Positions 7,461 through 16,361 of a DNA stretch of 52,807 bases are shown piece after piece. The first letter of the stretch is position 1; each line of letters starts with the position of its first letter. The DNA comes from an uncultured Chlamydiae bacterium (GTDB taxonomy: Bacteria > Chlamydiota > Chlamydiia > Chlamydiales > SM23-39), in NCBI GenBank assembly GCA_937899275.1, contig CALBPE010000113.1, positions 1 through 52,807 of the forward strand. The letters run 5' to 3'. The position numbers were made by a program, and so were the translations under genes. The notes beneath the pieces are model-generated. The model saw only the letters and a program-made list of their open reading frames with translations. It made no database searches and was not told where the DNA came from.

Positions 7461-9152
7461 ATGAAAAAAAAATCGACGAAACCACAAGCTCGCCATACAG
7501 AATTGCAAGGAATCGCTCTTTTTTTCCTAGTGATTTCTCTTACGATTGCACTTGTAACCTACGTAGATCAAGACGCCTCTGCAAATTTTCTAGGGTTTTT
7601 AGGTCATAGCGCAGCGTTTACTCTTCTCTATTTTTTAGGACTTGGAAGCTATATTTTTGTCAGTTTTCTTTTTGTCATGGCGTCGCGCTATACGGTAAAT
7701 AAACCGCCTTTATCTAAGCGCTTTACGTTATCTTCAATCATGATCTGCATGAGCACCTGCTTTTTAGCTACAATTGTTGCAGATAGTTTTCCCAAAAAAG
7801 CCCCTCTTTTTGCAAAGAAGGTCTATGCGGAAAAAGCGGTATTTACCCAGCCTTATCTCAAAACCGTTGTTCGCTATAATCTTGGCGGCGTCCCATTTTA
7901 CTACGTATACACCGATTTTCCCTATGGAGGTGTAAAACAGCTTCTCAGCCCTTCGGGCGCTTTTTTTCTGTTCTCTTTTACACTGACTTTAGGAATTTTC
8001 ATCCTAACAAAAACGTCTTTACAAGATGTATATCAAGCCTGTAGGGCGCTTTTTTCTTTACTGATCCAGAAAAGAAAAAAACAACTGGAAAAACGGCAAG
8101 AACGCAAGACCATCAAGAGAAAAAAACCACAACCGAAAGAAGAAATCCCCCCCTTATACAAAAAACCCTCTCTTTTAAAAAGCGCGTATACCAAAGCAAT
8201 CCAAAAAAGAGCCTCTCCTACAGTAAAACCACTTATCCCCTCTTCTTTACCTTATAGCTATACTGTCCCTGAAGCGGGCCTACTCACCCCTTCAAAACCG
8301 GTAGATCAATCATTGCTAAAAAAAGACCTGCAAAAAAGAGCTGCGATACTAGAAGAGACGCTGCAAAATTTTCACATCGATGCCAAGGTAGGGCAGATTC
8401 ATGCAGGTCCTACCATCACCTCATTTGAAGTGGAGCCCCCTGTGGGAGTCAAAGTACAAAAAATCACCGCACTTGCTAGCAATATTGCGCTAAGCATGGA
8501 AGCTAAATCCATCAGGATACTAGCGCCTATTCCGGGTAAAGCTGCAGTAGGTATCGAAGTGCCTTCATTGACACCTCAAGAGGTAAGCTTCCGAGAGATG
8601 CTCGAACACTACCAGGAGAAAAATAGTAAGCGCTATCACATCCCGGTCATGCTGGGAAAAACAGTATTAGGAGATTATATTAGCGCAGATCTCACAAAAA
8701 TGCCTCACTGCTTGATTGCAGGCGCGACCGGCTCTGGAAAATCTGTTTGCATCAATACAATTGTGATGTCGATTTTGATGAATGCACGACCTGATGAAGT
8801 GAAAATGATCATGATCGACCCTAAAAAAGTGGAGCTGAGTCAATACTCTTGCCTTCCTCATATGATCGCTCCTGTCATTTCTGAATCCCACGGCGCTTAC
8901 GCAGCTTTACAGTGGCTAGTAAAAGAAATGCAGCTACGCTATGAGATCTTAAAACAGCTGAAATTACGCAATATCCATGCCTTCAACAAAAGAAAGCGCC
9001 ATCCTGAAGAAGAAAGCGCCCTTCCTATACCTATTCCCGACCATATGCCGTTTATTGTGGGTATCATTGATGAATTTGCCGATTTGATGATGGTATCAAG
9101 CGCCGATTTAGAAACGCCTATTGCCCGCACAGCGCAGACGGCACGGGCCTGA
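7461..9152 (+). CDS. ftsK: DNA translocase FtsK, N-terminal and most of the motor, up to an internal TGA
   Basis: FtsK pumps DNA and resolves chromosome dimers at the division site. Four membrane helices (about residues 10-185) are followed by a basic linker, the alpha domain and the RecA-like beta motor. Walker A is GATGSGKS (residues 421-428) and Walker B is IVGIIDEFADLMMV (Asp 537, Glu 538). Translation ends at TGA 9150-9152 within the universally conserved ARAxGIHLxxATQRPS motif, directly after ARA. The same frame continues to 9695 with the rest of the motor and the gamma domain. A protein ending here would lack essential motor residues. The start ATG is chosen because MKKKSTKPQ precedes the first membrane helix. 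Confidence 0.85.
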   Translation: MKKKSTKPQARHTELQGIALFFLVISLTIALVTYVDQDASANFLGFLGHSAAFTLLYFLGLGSYIFVSFLFVMASRYTVNKPPLSKRFTLSSIMICMSTCFLATIVADSFPKKAPLFAKKVYAEKAVFTQPYLKTVVRYNLGGVPFYYVYTDFPYGGVKQLLSPSGAFFLFSFTLTLGIFILTKTSLQDVYQACRALFSLLIQKRKKQLEKRQERKTIKRKKPQPKEEIPPLYKKPSLLKSAYTKAIQKRASPTVKPLIPSSLPYSYTVPEAGLLTPSKPVDQSLLKKDLQKRAAILEETLQNFHIDAKVGQIHAGPTITSFEVEPPVGVKVQKITALASNIALSMEAKSIRILAPIPGKAAVGIEVPSLTPQEVSFREMLEHYQEKNSKRYHIPVMLGKTVLGDYISADLTKMPHCLIAGATGSGKSVCINTIVMSILMNARPDEVKMIMIDPKKVELSQYSCLPHMIAPVISESHGAYAALQWLVKEMQLRYEILKQLKLRNIHAFNKRKRHPEEESALPIPIPDHMPFIVGIIDEFADLMMVSSADLETPIARTAQTARA

Positions 9153-9695
9153 GGCATCCATCTGATCCTAGCCACGCAGCGCCCTTCAAGAGAAGCGATT
9201 ACAGGTATCATCAAAGCAAATTTCCCCACAAGAATCGCATTTAAAGTATCGAATAGAACCAACTCACAGATCATCATCGATGAAACAGGCGCAGATCAAC
9301 TTGTAGGAAATGGCGATCTTCTTTTCAACCCCCCTGGCACCTCCCACTTTATCAGGGCGCAAGGAGCGTATATTTCTGATCAAGATATCAATCTTGTAAT
9401 CGATACCATTACCCGTCAAGCTCCTACCGAGTATTTGATCCCTTCATTTGATACAATGCAAAAAGAAGAGGGAGAAAACCGCGGTAAAAGTGATGCGTTA
9501 TACGATCAAGCTTTAGATGTTGTTCTCGCTTCAAAATCAGCTTCTACTACCTACCTACAAAGAAAGCTAAAGATTGGTTACGCAAGAGCTGCTTCTTTAA
9601 TGGATGAATTAGAAGAAAATGGCGTTGTGGGCCCGCAAGATGGCGCAAGACCAAGAAAAGTTCTTAGATCGCATGAATCGTTTTCAAATCCGTAG
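9153..9695 (+). pseudogene. ftsK: FtsK, remainder of motor and gamma domain behind the in-frame TGA
   Basis: This is the unbroken continuation of the ftsK frame: GIHLILATQRPSREAITGII, FPTRIAFKVSNRTNSQIIID, GADQLVGNGDLLF, then a winged-helix gamma domain from about 9490 (DQALDVVLASKSASTTYLQR) that would read the orienting DNA sites. Together with the upstream part it makes a normal protein of about 744 residues. Taken alone, the first usable ATG is 9435, giving an 86-residue gamma-domain peptide. The last 32 bases overlap the convergent yycJ gene. It is either the second half of a damaged gene or the product of read-through or sequence error. Confidence 0.75.
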
Positions 9696-10473
9696 CTTTT
9701 GCAAAGAAAAAAGGCGTAGAAACAGCATCTTGATTTGCAATGAAAATCGGGATATCTGCGCGTAAACAGCGCAATTTTCCCTCTACTTTTTCTAAAGCCT
9801 TTTCTCTTGTATTGCACTCAGAAGAAAGGTGCGCAAGATACACCGCTTTCAGATCTTTATGGTATAACTCAGCTAAAAACTCGGCAGCAGCTTCATTTGA
9901 AAGGTGGCCTTGACTTCCTAAAACACGGGTTTTATACACACTAGGCCTACTCGATTGTTGGACGAGTAAAGGGTCGTGATTTGCCTCTACATACAAAAGA
10001 TCGCAGTACTGTAGTTTTTTTTTCGCTAAACTCGGCACAAAACCAAGATCAGTGCAAATACCTAATTGGAGCTCTCCAACTTTTAGACGAAGAGCAATAG
10101 GGTCTAATGTATCATGAGGAATAGTAAACGGATCTACCTCGATATCTTTATAAGAAAAACGCTCCCCTGTAGAAAAAATCTTACATTTTGGAATAAAGTG
10201 CAGCGCCTGATAGATGCCTTTTGCCGTCTCTCCATTACAAAAAATGGGGATACGCATCTTTTGATTTAGGTAGCGCAAAGAAGCAATATGATCGGTATGT
10301 TCATGCGTGACAATCACCCCTTCGACTTGGTCTAAATCCAGATCTACAGCTTGCATGCGCATGCGTAGCTGTTTTGCTGAAATGCCCGCATCCACAAGTA
10401 AAAGCGTCTCTTCGCTTTTAATAGCAATAGAGTTTCCTTTTGATCCCGAAGCAAGTGGGTAAAATCCGTTCAT
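9664..10473 (-). CDS. yycJ: Metallo-beta-lactamase fold hydrolase, YycJ/WalJ family
   Basis: A 269-residue enzyme of the YycJ group, thought to be a nuclease-like metallohydrolase acting on nucleic acids. The N-terminus FYPLASGSKGNSIAI is typical of the family. The metal-binding motif THEHTDH (about residues 56-62) is complete, with further ligands in DLGF, NHDP and a late LAHLSSECN. It is convergent with ftsK and overlaps its 3' end by 32 bases. I recall the ftsK-yycJ neighbourhood from Chlamydia, which supports the assignment. Confidence 0.9.
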   Translation of the reverse strand: MNGFYPLASGSKGNSIAIKSEETLLLVDAGISAKQLRMRMQAVDLDLDQVEGVIVTHEHTDHIASLRYLNQKMRIPIFCNGETAKGIYQALHFIPKCKIFSTGERFSYKDIEVDPFTIPHDTLDPIALRLKVGELQLGICTDLGFVPSLAKKKLQYCDLLYVEANHDPLLVQQSSRPSVYKTRVLGSQGHLSNEAAAEFLAELYHKDLKAVYLAHLSSECNTREKALEKVEGKLRCLRADIPIFIANQDAVSTPFFFAKATDLKTIHAI

Positions 10474-10502
10474 ATAATCTCATGTAGCTACTGGTATAGT
10501 AG

Positions 10503-10545
10503 CAAAGAAACTGAAAAAAATCGTACGATTTTTTCAGTTTCTTTG
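10503..10545. repeat. Near-perfect 43-bp palindrome between divergent genes
   Basis: The left arm CAAAGAAACTGAAAAAAATCG (10503-10523) pairs with the right arm CGATTTTTTCAGTTTCTTTG (10526-10545), with a single extra A as bulge and only TA between. Read as RNA it would be a very stable hairpin ending in T-rich sequence on the plus strand. It lies between divergently transcribed genes (yycJ and the gene at 10675), where a terminator is not expected, so an operator or a mobile-element trace is equally possible. Confidence 0.7.
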
Positions 10546-10612
10546 TGAGATGTTTTAGAGATATATATTTTATTTATTAGCCGTTTCAAATCAACAGTAG
10601 TATCAATAGATA

Positions 10613-10642
10613 TTGACAAATAAACAAGAAAACAAATTAAAT
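10613..10642 (+). promoter_or_regulatory. Promoter for the small gene at 10675
   Basis: A perfect TTGACA (10613-10618) is followed by an 18-base spacer and TTAAAT (10637-10642). It is correctly placed upstream of the plus-strand gene whose GTG is at 10675. Confidence 0.5.
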
Positions 10643-10674
10643 GAAAAAGAGTAACTGACTATGGGGTTAACAAG

Positions 10675-11040
10675 GTGTTAGGAGAAGACTTATTATTAGA
10701 AATTGACCACACTATAGACAAGCTGATTGAAAATGCAGAAGCTATGCAAGGAAAGGACTTATCGTCTTTAGAAAGTAGGTTATTAGAAAATACCCAAGAA
10801 AGCCTACTTGCACATATGCTGCATGCAGATGAAAAGCTTGCAGAAAAACGGATCAAACTGAAAAAACCGCATCCGAAAAGCGCTCGCTATCAAATTCAAG
10901 AAAAGTTATTTCGCTTTGCCAAGCTCAATGGCGATTTAGTGAAAAATCTTCCTGGAAAAATTGGAATAGAGAAAAGAAGAATGAGAAAACCTAGGCGAAA
11001 AACAGAGGTAGCTGAAAAAAGCAGCCTAAAAAAAGCGTGA
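10675..11040 (+). CDS. Small basic hypothetical protein
   Basis: This 121-residue protein belongs to no family I recognise. The first 60 residues are acidic and helical-looking (MLGEDLLLEIDHTIDKLIEN); the last 50 are rich in Lys and Arg (KIGIEKRRMRKPRRKTE), which suggests nucleic-acid binding. The start is GTG at 10675, since the frame is closed upstream by TGA at 10642 with no ATG between; GGGG lies 8 bases before it. It runs convergently into the pdh genes with a 5-base gap. Confidence 0.6.
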   Translation: MLGEDLLLEIDHTIDKLIENAEAMQGKDLSSLESRLLENTQESLLAHMLHADEKLAEKRIKLKKPHPKSARYQIQEKLFRFAKLNGDLVKNLPGKIGIEKRRMRKPRRKTEVAEKSSLKKA

Positions 11041-11045
11041 TCTAT

Positions 11046-12149
11046 TCAATAAGCGTAAAGATCGCGCAGCGCTTTTTCAATCGTCGGTTTTTGTGGAAGC
11101 ATCGCATCTTCTAACCCTTTGGCGTAAGGTACAGGGATATGAAGATCGCCTAATCTTTGAATAGGGGCATCTAAATAGTGGAAATCTTTTTCCGTTACTC
11201 TCGCGGCAATTTCTGCGCCAAATCCAGCAAATAGACTCGCCTCTTGTAGAATCAATAGTTTACCCGTTTTTCTAACCGAAGAAGAAATCAACGCTTCATC
11301 TAAAGGAACAAGCGTTCTTAAGTCGATTAGCTCTACCTGAATTCCTTCATTGGCAAGTTTTTGTACTACATCAAAAGCCATCATCACCATAGCTCCATAG
11401 GTTACTACAGTAAGATCACTTCCTTCAGCTACCACTTTTGCCTTTCCAAAAGGCAAAAGCTCTTCAGAAGACGGCTCTTTTCTAGCGGCAAATACCCTTT
11501 GTCTATATAGCGTTTTATGCTCTAAGAAAATGACGGGATTGGGATCTCTTATCGCAGTTTTTAATAGACGCTTTGCATCTGCCGCGTTACTCGGAATCAC
11601 TACTTTCAGACCAGGACAATGGGCTAAAAATGCTTCATTTCTTTGCGAGTGGTAAGGCCCTCCTTGGATATAAGCGCCGTAGGGCATGCGGATTGTAACA
11701 GGGCAGTTCCACACACCATTTGAGCGGTAGTAGATACTGGAAAGCTCGTTGAATAACTGGTTGATACCAGTCCAAGAGTAGTCACAAAACTGCACTTCTG
11801 CAACAGGCTTATGCGCAAGAGAAAATGAAAGGCCAATTGCAAGGCCAATAATCGTAGACTCTGCAAGAGGTGTATTAAAGCAGCGCATTTTACCAAAAAG
11901 TTCTGTCAGTTGTTTGGTAACGCCAAAAACGCCGCCTTTACCTCCAGCTACATCTTGGCCAAATACTACAACAGAAGGATCGGTTTCCATCTCTTCGATG
12001 AGCGCGTTATTTAAAGCGTCCATCATAACCACGTCTTCTCCCCGCTTTTTTTCTCCAGATACAGGCATAAAGTCTTTAAATAAAAACTGTGTAACCGTCT
12101 CTGGTTTTGGCGGGGAAAGATTCTCTGCTTTTTCGGCAGCTTCATTCAC
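11046..12149 (-). CDS. pdhB: Pyruvate/2-oxoacid dehydrogenase E1 component, beta part
   Basis: The beta half of the thiamine-diphosphate E1 that decarboxylates pyruvate and loads acetyl on the lipoyl E2. It shows DALNNALIEEMETDPSVVVF, FNTPLAESTIIGLAIGLSF, the PYGAYIQGGPYHSQRNE motif and a C-terminal DAPIQRLGDLHIPVPYA. The upstream alpha part is in the same frame, separated only by TAA 12200-12198. The GTG start lies within a helical linker, not at a natural protein beginning, and has no ribosome site; ATG at about 12026 is an alternative. I recall a fused alpha-beta E1 of similar total length in Chlamydia, so this is probably the second half of a fusion gene. Confidence 0.88.
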   Translation of the reverse strand: MNEAAEKAENLSPPKPETVTQFLFKDFMPVSGEKKRGEDVVMMDALNNALIEEMETDPSVVVFGQDVAGGKGGVFGVTKQLTELFGKMRCFNTPLAESTIIGLAIGLSFSLAHKPVAEVQFCDYSWTGINQLFNELSSIYYRSNGVWNCPVTIRMPYGAYIQGGPYHSQRNEAFLAHCPGLKVVIPSNAADAKRLLKTAIRDPNPVIFLEHKTLYRQRVFAARKEPSSEELLPFGKAKVVAEGSDLTVVTYGAMVMMAFDVVQKLANEGIQVELIDLRTLVPLDEALISSSVRKTGKLLILQEASLFAGFGAEIAARVTEKDFHYLDAPIQRLGDLHIPVPYAKGLEDAMLPQKPTIEKALRDLYAY

Positions 12150-12197
12150 AGCTTTTTTGCAGGCATTTTCCCAAGATTCCAGCTCTTTTTTAGAAAA

Positions 12198-13106
12198 TTA
12201 AGAGTTTTCTAAAAGCCTAGATTGAAAACGGAGAAGAGGATCTTTTAAAAGATCTTGCGCATGCTCTTGATCGGTTTTGTATTTTTGAGGATTATCTGAA
12301 CTTGAATGCGCTCCAATCCGGGGAATTTTCGCTACAATGACGCTGGGGCCTTTACAAGTCCGCGCTTTATCTACTGCTGCGTTCAACGCAGCTGCCGTAT
12401 CTATATAGTCGGTGCCATCACACACCTCGACTAAAAGGCCGGGATATCCAGATGCTATTTTACTGATGCACCCACCTGCTGTTTGTTCTTTTGAAGGGAC
12501 AGAAATGGCCCAGCCATTATCTTGAATCACAAAAACAATCGGCAACTGATGAAGGCAAGAAAAATTCAGCGCTTCGTGGAAGTCTCCCTGCGACGTTCCC
12601 CCTTCTCCGGAAGAGACGTACACCACTTCATTGGTTTTACGCAGTTTGCAAGAAAAAGCGCAGCCTACCGCTTGCAAAAACTGCGAGCCGACGCAGCTAG
12701 ATTGTACAGGAACGCGAAGGGGTTTATGGGAGAAATGATCTGGCATCATTCTTCCAGAAGAATGATGGGGCGCATCTTTTGCTAAAAACGCCGCAAAAAG
12801 CTCTTCTAAAGAAGAGCCCAGCTCAAAAGCAAAGGCGCGGTCTCTATAATAGGGAAACGCCCAATCCTTACCAGGTGTTAACGCTTGAGCCGCGAGAATT
12901 CCGATTAACTCATGGCCCCGAGTATCTAAATGAATCACTCCGCCTTTACTTTGCCTTACCAGCTTAGCCATTTTGTTATTCATAAAACGGGTGAAGTAAA
13001 GAGACTTCATCGTTTTTTCTAAAACAGATGGCACTACGTAAAGGTTTTCTGTTTTTCTACTCTTAGCTACTTTGTCAGTTTTTGAGGTAGGAATAGAAAG
13101 ATCCAT
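12198..13106 (-). CDS. pdhA: Pyruvate/2-oxoacid dehydrogenase E1 component, alpha part
   Basis: The alpha half of E1. Residues around GGTSQGDFHEALNFSCLHQL followed by IVFVIQDNGWAIS form the thiamine diphosphate motif (GEG in place of the usual GDG), and the phosphorylation-loop region IGAHSSSDNPQKYK is present. After residue 302 (RLLENS) comes TAA, but the same frame goes straight on with SKKELESWENACKKAV, which is the normal C-terminal helix of an E1 alpha, then into the beta part. The stop therefore falls inside the alpha domain. The whole frame of 687 codons fits a chlamydial E1 fusion. It starts 3 bases after the upstream hypothetical gene and is likely in one operon with it. Confidence 0.88.
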   Translation of the reverse strand: MDLSIPTSKTDKVAKSRKTENLYVVPSVLEKTMKSLYFTRFMNNKMAKLVRQSKGGVIHLDTRGHELIGILAAQALTPGKDWAFPYYRDRAFAFELGSSLEELFAAFLAKDAPHHSSGRMMPDHFSHKPLRVPVQSSCVGSQFLQAVGCAFSCKLRKTNEVVYVSSGEGGTSQGDFHEALNFSCLHQLPIVFVIQDNGWAISVPSKEQTAGGCISKIASGYPGLLVEVCDGTDYIDTAAALNAAVDKARTCKGPSVIVAKIPRIGAHSSSDNPQKYKTDQEHAQDLLKDPLLRFQSRLLENS

Positions 13107-13109
13107 AAA

Positions 13110-14216
13110 TTACGATTTTTTCTTTTTGATTTGGGTCACTTTTTTAATGGAAAACTTTTTCCGTTTTTTCTTAGCATACTCAGCATCATCAGAAGATGTT
13201 CCTTTTTTCTTGGGTAACACCTCTTGAATTGCCGTATCCAGCTTCGGCTCTTGATCTGCATGCACAGAAAACTCTGAGTCCCTTTTGAATTTAGGCTGCG
13301 TAAACGATGGGAAATGGGATTTTTCTTTCATTGGGAGCTTGCTTGAAAGCAGCTTGAGCGACTCTAGACGCTGCGAAAGCGCTTCTAAACGCTCATCGAC
13401 TTTAATTTTTTCCGATCCTCTAAGACTTGCGAGAAGCTGCTCTTCTGTTTCAAATTTTGCAGAAAAGGTGACCGATGAAGCGCCTCTAATATCGGGTAGG
13501 TATATAAAATGGCGGACAGGATAAGGAACGGTGGTGTAAATATCGACGGTCAACTGCGGTTCGATTTCTACTTTAGCTACTTGTTTTGGAGGCCTTCCCC
13601 TTTTCGGACGAGGGTTTAGCGCTTCATTTGAATAATAGGTTTTTGCTTTTTGACCAAGCATCGTTCTTGCATTCACCACTTCTTTAGGAGCTTTTTTCTC
13701 AAAGAGGTAGCGTTTGAGTTTTTCCATCACCGGCTTTGTGACATCTAAATCTTCTTCAAATACGAAATGCACCTCTTCAGAGCGGAGCCATTCAATGATG
13801 AGTATGCGCGATCTTTCTTGATAAAACTGCTGCCATTTTTCCAGTTCAGTTAAATGATCGTAGATAAATTCTAAGAAATTTTCCCGCGCTTCTTTTCCCG
13901 CAATGATATCGACAAGTTTTTCTTTTGTATCGATATCGTAGACTTTATCGTTCACAAATCCTTCCATAATTTTTTTGACCTCGTAAAAGGTCATTTTAGG
14001 GATCAGCAAATAACGATCTTTATGCTCTTGTAATTCTTTGAAAAGGGATTGGAGCTCCCCTTCCTCTTTATCAAGATCAACATAGACTAAAAACCCTTCG
14101 ACTCGATCGAGATAAAAATCCCTTTCATCATCTGATTTCGCAAAAGCGTCCATCAAACGATTGTAACTTAAGATAAGGGGACTCTGAGCTTGTGGATAAG
14201 ACATATAAGGATTCAT
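13110..14216 (-). CDS. UPF0158-like hypothetical protein with an AT-hook-like motif
   Basis: A 368-residue protein. The N-terminal half (VEGFLVYVDLDKEEGELQSL to SRILIIEWLRSEEVHF) resembles UPF0158 proteins, which exist in Chlamydia and have no known function. Residues near 205-213 read RPKRGRPPK, the core of an AT-hook, a minor-groove DNA binder. The C-terminus is very basic (KKKRKKFSIKKVTQIKKKKS), also suggesting nucleic-acid contact. It is first in a likely operon with the E1 genes and divergent from serS. The family call is from pattern memory, moderate confidence. Confidence 0.6.
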   Translation of the reverse strand: MNPYMSYPQAQSPLILSYNRLMDAFAKSDDERDFYLDRVEGFLVYVDLDKEEGELQSLFKELQEHKDRYLLIPKMTFYEVKKIMEGFVNDKVYDIDTKEKLVDIIAGKEARENFLEFIYDHLTELEKWQQFYQERSRILIIEWLRSEEVHFVFEEDLDVTKPVMEKLKRYLFEKKAPKEVVNARTMLGQKAKTYYSNEALNPRPKRGRPPKQVAKVEIEPQLTVDIYTTVPYPVRHFIYLPDIRGASSVTFSAKFETEEQLLASLRGSEKIKVDERLEALSQRLESLKLLSSKLPMKEKSHFPSFTQPKFKRDSEFSVHADQEPKLDTAIQEVLPKKKGTSSDDAEYAKKKRKKFSIKKVTQIKKKKS

Positions 14217-14346
14217 TCGGGTTATATTTGACTCATTTAACAGGTTAACAGATTTTGTTCTGGCTTTTCAAGAACTATGTAGGTTGACGAAATGTAGAAA
14301 AACCTTCTATGATTTTGTCTATTCGTATGTATTGGTTTTCTATATT

Positions 14347-15606
14347 ATGCTAGATATTTCTTTAATCCGAAACAATCCTCAAGAAGTCACAAAAAAGCTC
14401 CAGGGCAAAATCCCTTCGATTGACCTATCCCCTCTTCTCACCCTAGATCAAAAGCTTAGAGAAAACATCACTGCTTTAGAACAGCGCAAACACGAGCAAA
14501 ACGCTGCATCAAAACAGATTGGCGAGAAAAAAAGACAGCATCAGCCTGTAGAAAAAGAGATGGAAGAAATGAAAGCTTTACGCGCAGAAATCTCTTCTGT
14601 ACAAGAACGGGTAAATCTTCTTAGAAAAGAATTTGAAACCGAGCTTTTCTCCCTTCCAAATCTTCCCGATGACTGCGTGCCTTTTGCTTTAGATCCCAAG
14701 CAAAATGTGTGTGTAAAACGCGTAGGAGAAAAACCGACACTTTCCTTTCCGATTAAAAATCACATCGAGCTAGGAGAAATAAACGACCTATTTGACTTCA
14801 AAGCAAGCGCAAAAATCACCGGCTCCAACTGGCCTATGTACCGAGGTTTGGGAGCCCGCCTAGAGCGCGCTTTACTGCAATATATGCTAGATACCCACTA
14901 CAAAAATGGATTTATTGAAATCTCTCCTCCCCTTTTAGTCAACACGGCAACGATGTTTGGAGCAGGTCAACTGCCAAAATTTAAAGATCAGCTTTTCTCT
15001 TTAAACGATCCCGACTTTCCCCTGCATTTAATTCCTACAGCCGAAGTGCCTTTAAACGGCATCCATCAAGGAGAGATCTTAACAAAAACTCCTTATCTAT
15101 ACACTGCTTACACCCCTTGTTTTCGCAGGGAAGCAGGCGCATTAGGCCGCCAAGAACGGGGCCTTATTCGGATGCACCAGTTCAATAAAGTAGAACTATT
15201 TGCCGTCTGCCACCCTGAAGAAAGCGATGCGATCTTTCAAAAAATGCTCGATTCTGCAGAGGAAGTGTTGCAAGGCCTGGGCCTACATTACCAAAATATG
15301 CTGCTTGTTAGCGGCGATCTTTCTTTTTCTGCTAGAAAAACCATTGATATTGAAGTGTATCTACCAGCACAAAACGCATATTACGAAGCCTCTTCGGTAT
15401 CTTCTTGCGGAGATTTCCAAGCAAGACGCGCAAAAATACGCATCCGCGGCAAAGAGGGGCTTACGGTAGCCCATACGCTCAACGGCTCGCGACTTGCAAC
15501 ATCGCGCCTGATGGTCTCTCTTATAGAAACGTATCAAAAAGAAGACGGCTCAATCGATATCCCTGAAGTTCTGCGCCCTTATCTTTCCTCTTACTCGTTT
15601 ACATAG
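14347..15606 (+). CDS. serS: Seryl-tRNA synthetase
   Basis: A class II synthetase that charges tRNA-Ser. The N-terminal coiled-coil arm (residues about 30-100, rich in Lys and Glu) is followed by the catalytic core: TAEVPL, motif 2 (CFRREAGALGRQERGLIRMH) and motif 3 (LNGSRLATSRLMVSLIE). ATG 14347 is preferred over the upstream TTG at 14284 because MLDISLIRNNP is the family's usual beginning; this gives 419 residues, a normal length. It is followed closely by the VIT-like gene and the P-type ATPase, an order I recall from Chlamydia. Confidence 0.95.
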   Translation: MLDISLIRNNPQEVTKKLQGKIPSIDLSPLLTLDQKLRENITALEQRKHEQNAASKQIGEKKRQHQPVEKEMEEMKALRAEISSVQERVNLLRKEFETELFSLPNLPDDCVPFALDPKQNVCVKRVGEKPTLSFPIKNHIELGEINDLFDFKASAKITGSNWPMYRGLGARLERALLQYMLDTHYKNGFIEISPPLLVNTATMFGAGQLPKFKDQLFSLNDPDFPLHLIPTAEVPLNGIHQGEILTKTPYLYTAYTPCFRREAGALGRQERGLIRMHQFNKVELFAVCHPEESDAIFQKMLDSAEEVLQGLGLHYQNMLLVSGDLSFSARKTIDIEVYLPAQNAYYEASSVSSCGDFQARRAKIRIRGKEGLTVAHTLNGSRLATSRLMVSLIETYQKEDGSIDIPEVLRPYLSSYSFT

Positions 15607-15614
15607 GCGTATCG

Positions 15615-16358
15615 ATGCCAGAAAAAAAGCACCTACATTTTGAAGGAAAATCAAGTCTAGAGCATCTAATTGATGCGAGGCAAAAAGGTGCAGCTTTTGA
15701 TCAAGAGGTGCACGGATCTGAGCTTACAGGATATAAAGCCGCTTTTTTTCATGCTGCTAAAGAAAGCTCTATGCTACTAGTCATAGCGCTTTCTTTCCTC
15801 ACTACTGGCCCCTATTTCCCAGTAGAATTCTTTGCAATATACATCTTATACACCCTTTGGAAAGTCAGCTACGCATCTTTACAAGGGTTTGCAAAACTAG
15901 AACGTTTACACCAGATCATTGAACAAGAAAGGTGGGAGATCACACACCATAGAGAGCAAGAAAAAGAAGAGCTCTACGAGTTATACCGAGCAAAAGGATT
16001 TTCTGGTCAGCTTTTAGAAGATAGCATCACAACGCTTATGAGCGATGATAATCGGCTGTTAGAGGTGATGTTACAAGAAGAAATCGGGCTAAAAATCGGT
16101 CAATATGAACATCCCATCAAAGCATCTATCGGCGCTTTTTTCGGCTGCTTACTCCCCTTCACTCTATTTTTCATCTACCCGGCTCTAGGCGCATTTTCTG
16201 CCTTCTTGATGATGAGCGCTTCTTTATTTTCTCTTGGATACATCGAATCGAAACTGGAAAAAACTCCTTGGATGACCAAAACGTTTTGGCTTACCTCAAT
16301 TGGGGTAACGCTTTTTTTCTCGTCCCATTTTTTACTGCGATTTTTCAGCGGAGAATAA
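15615..16358 (+). CDS. VIT1/CCC1-like membrane protein
   Basis: This 247-residue membrane protein resembles the VIT1/CCC1 (vacuolar iron/manganese transporter) family. It has two hydrophobic segments (about residues 54-90), a charged cytosolic insertion containing EKEELYELYRAKGFSGQLLE and LMSDDNRLLEVMLQEEIGL (the metal-binding helices of the family), and then three more helices. Seen in the sequence: layout and the E-rich middle domain. Inferred: metal transport, supported by the P-type metal ATPase that starts 3 bases downstream. It may be co-transcribed with serS, 8 bases upstream. Confidence 0.75.
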   Translation: MPEKKHLHFEGKSSLEHLIDARQKGAAFDQEVHGSELTGYKAAFFHAAKESSMLLVIALSFLTTGPYFPVEFFAIYILYTLWKVSYASLQGFAKLERLHQIIEQERWEITHHREQEKEELYELYRAKGFSGQLLEDSITTLMSDDNRLLEVMLQEEIGLKIGQYEHPIKASIGAFFGCLLPFTLFFIYPALGAFSAFLMMSASLFSLGYIESKLEKTPWMTKTFWLTSIGVTLFFSSHFLLRFFSGE

Positions 16359-16361
16359 CCT

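Noticed and set aside
9150-9152. Selenocysteine at the ftsK TGA
   Set aside because: No selenoprotein family includes FtsK, and the following bases show no evident SECIS-like hairpin. A one-base change from a Cys codon is simpler.
14284-14314. serS promoter TTGACG with TATGAT
   Set aside because: The spacer would be 19 bases and the -10 poor; too weak to list as a feature.
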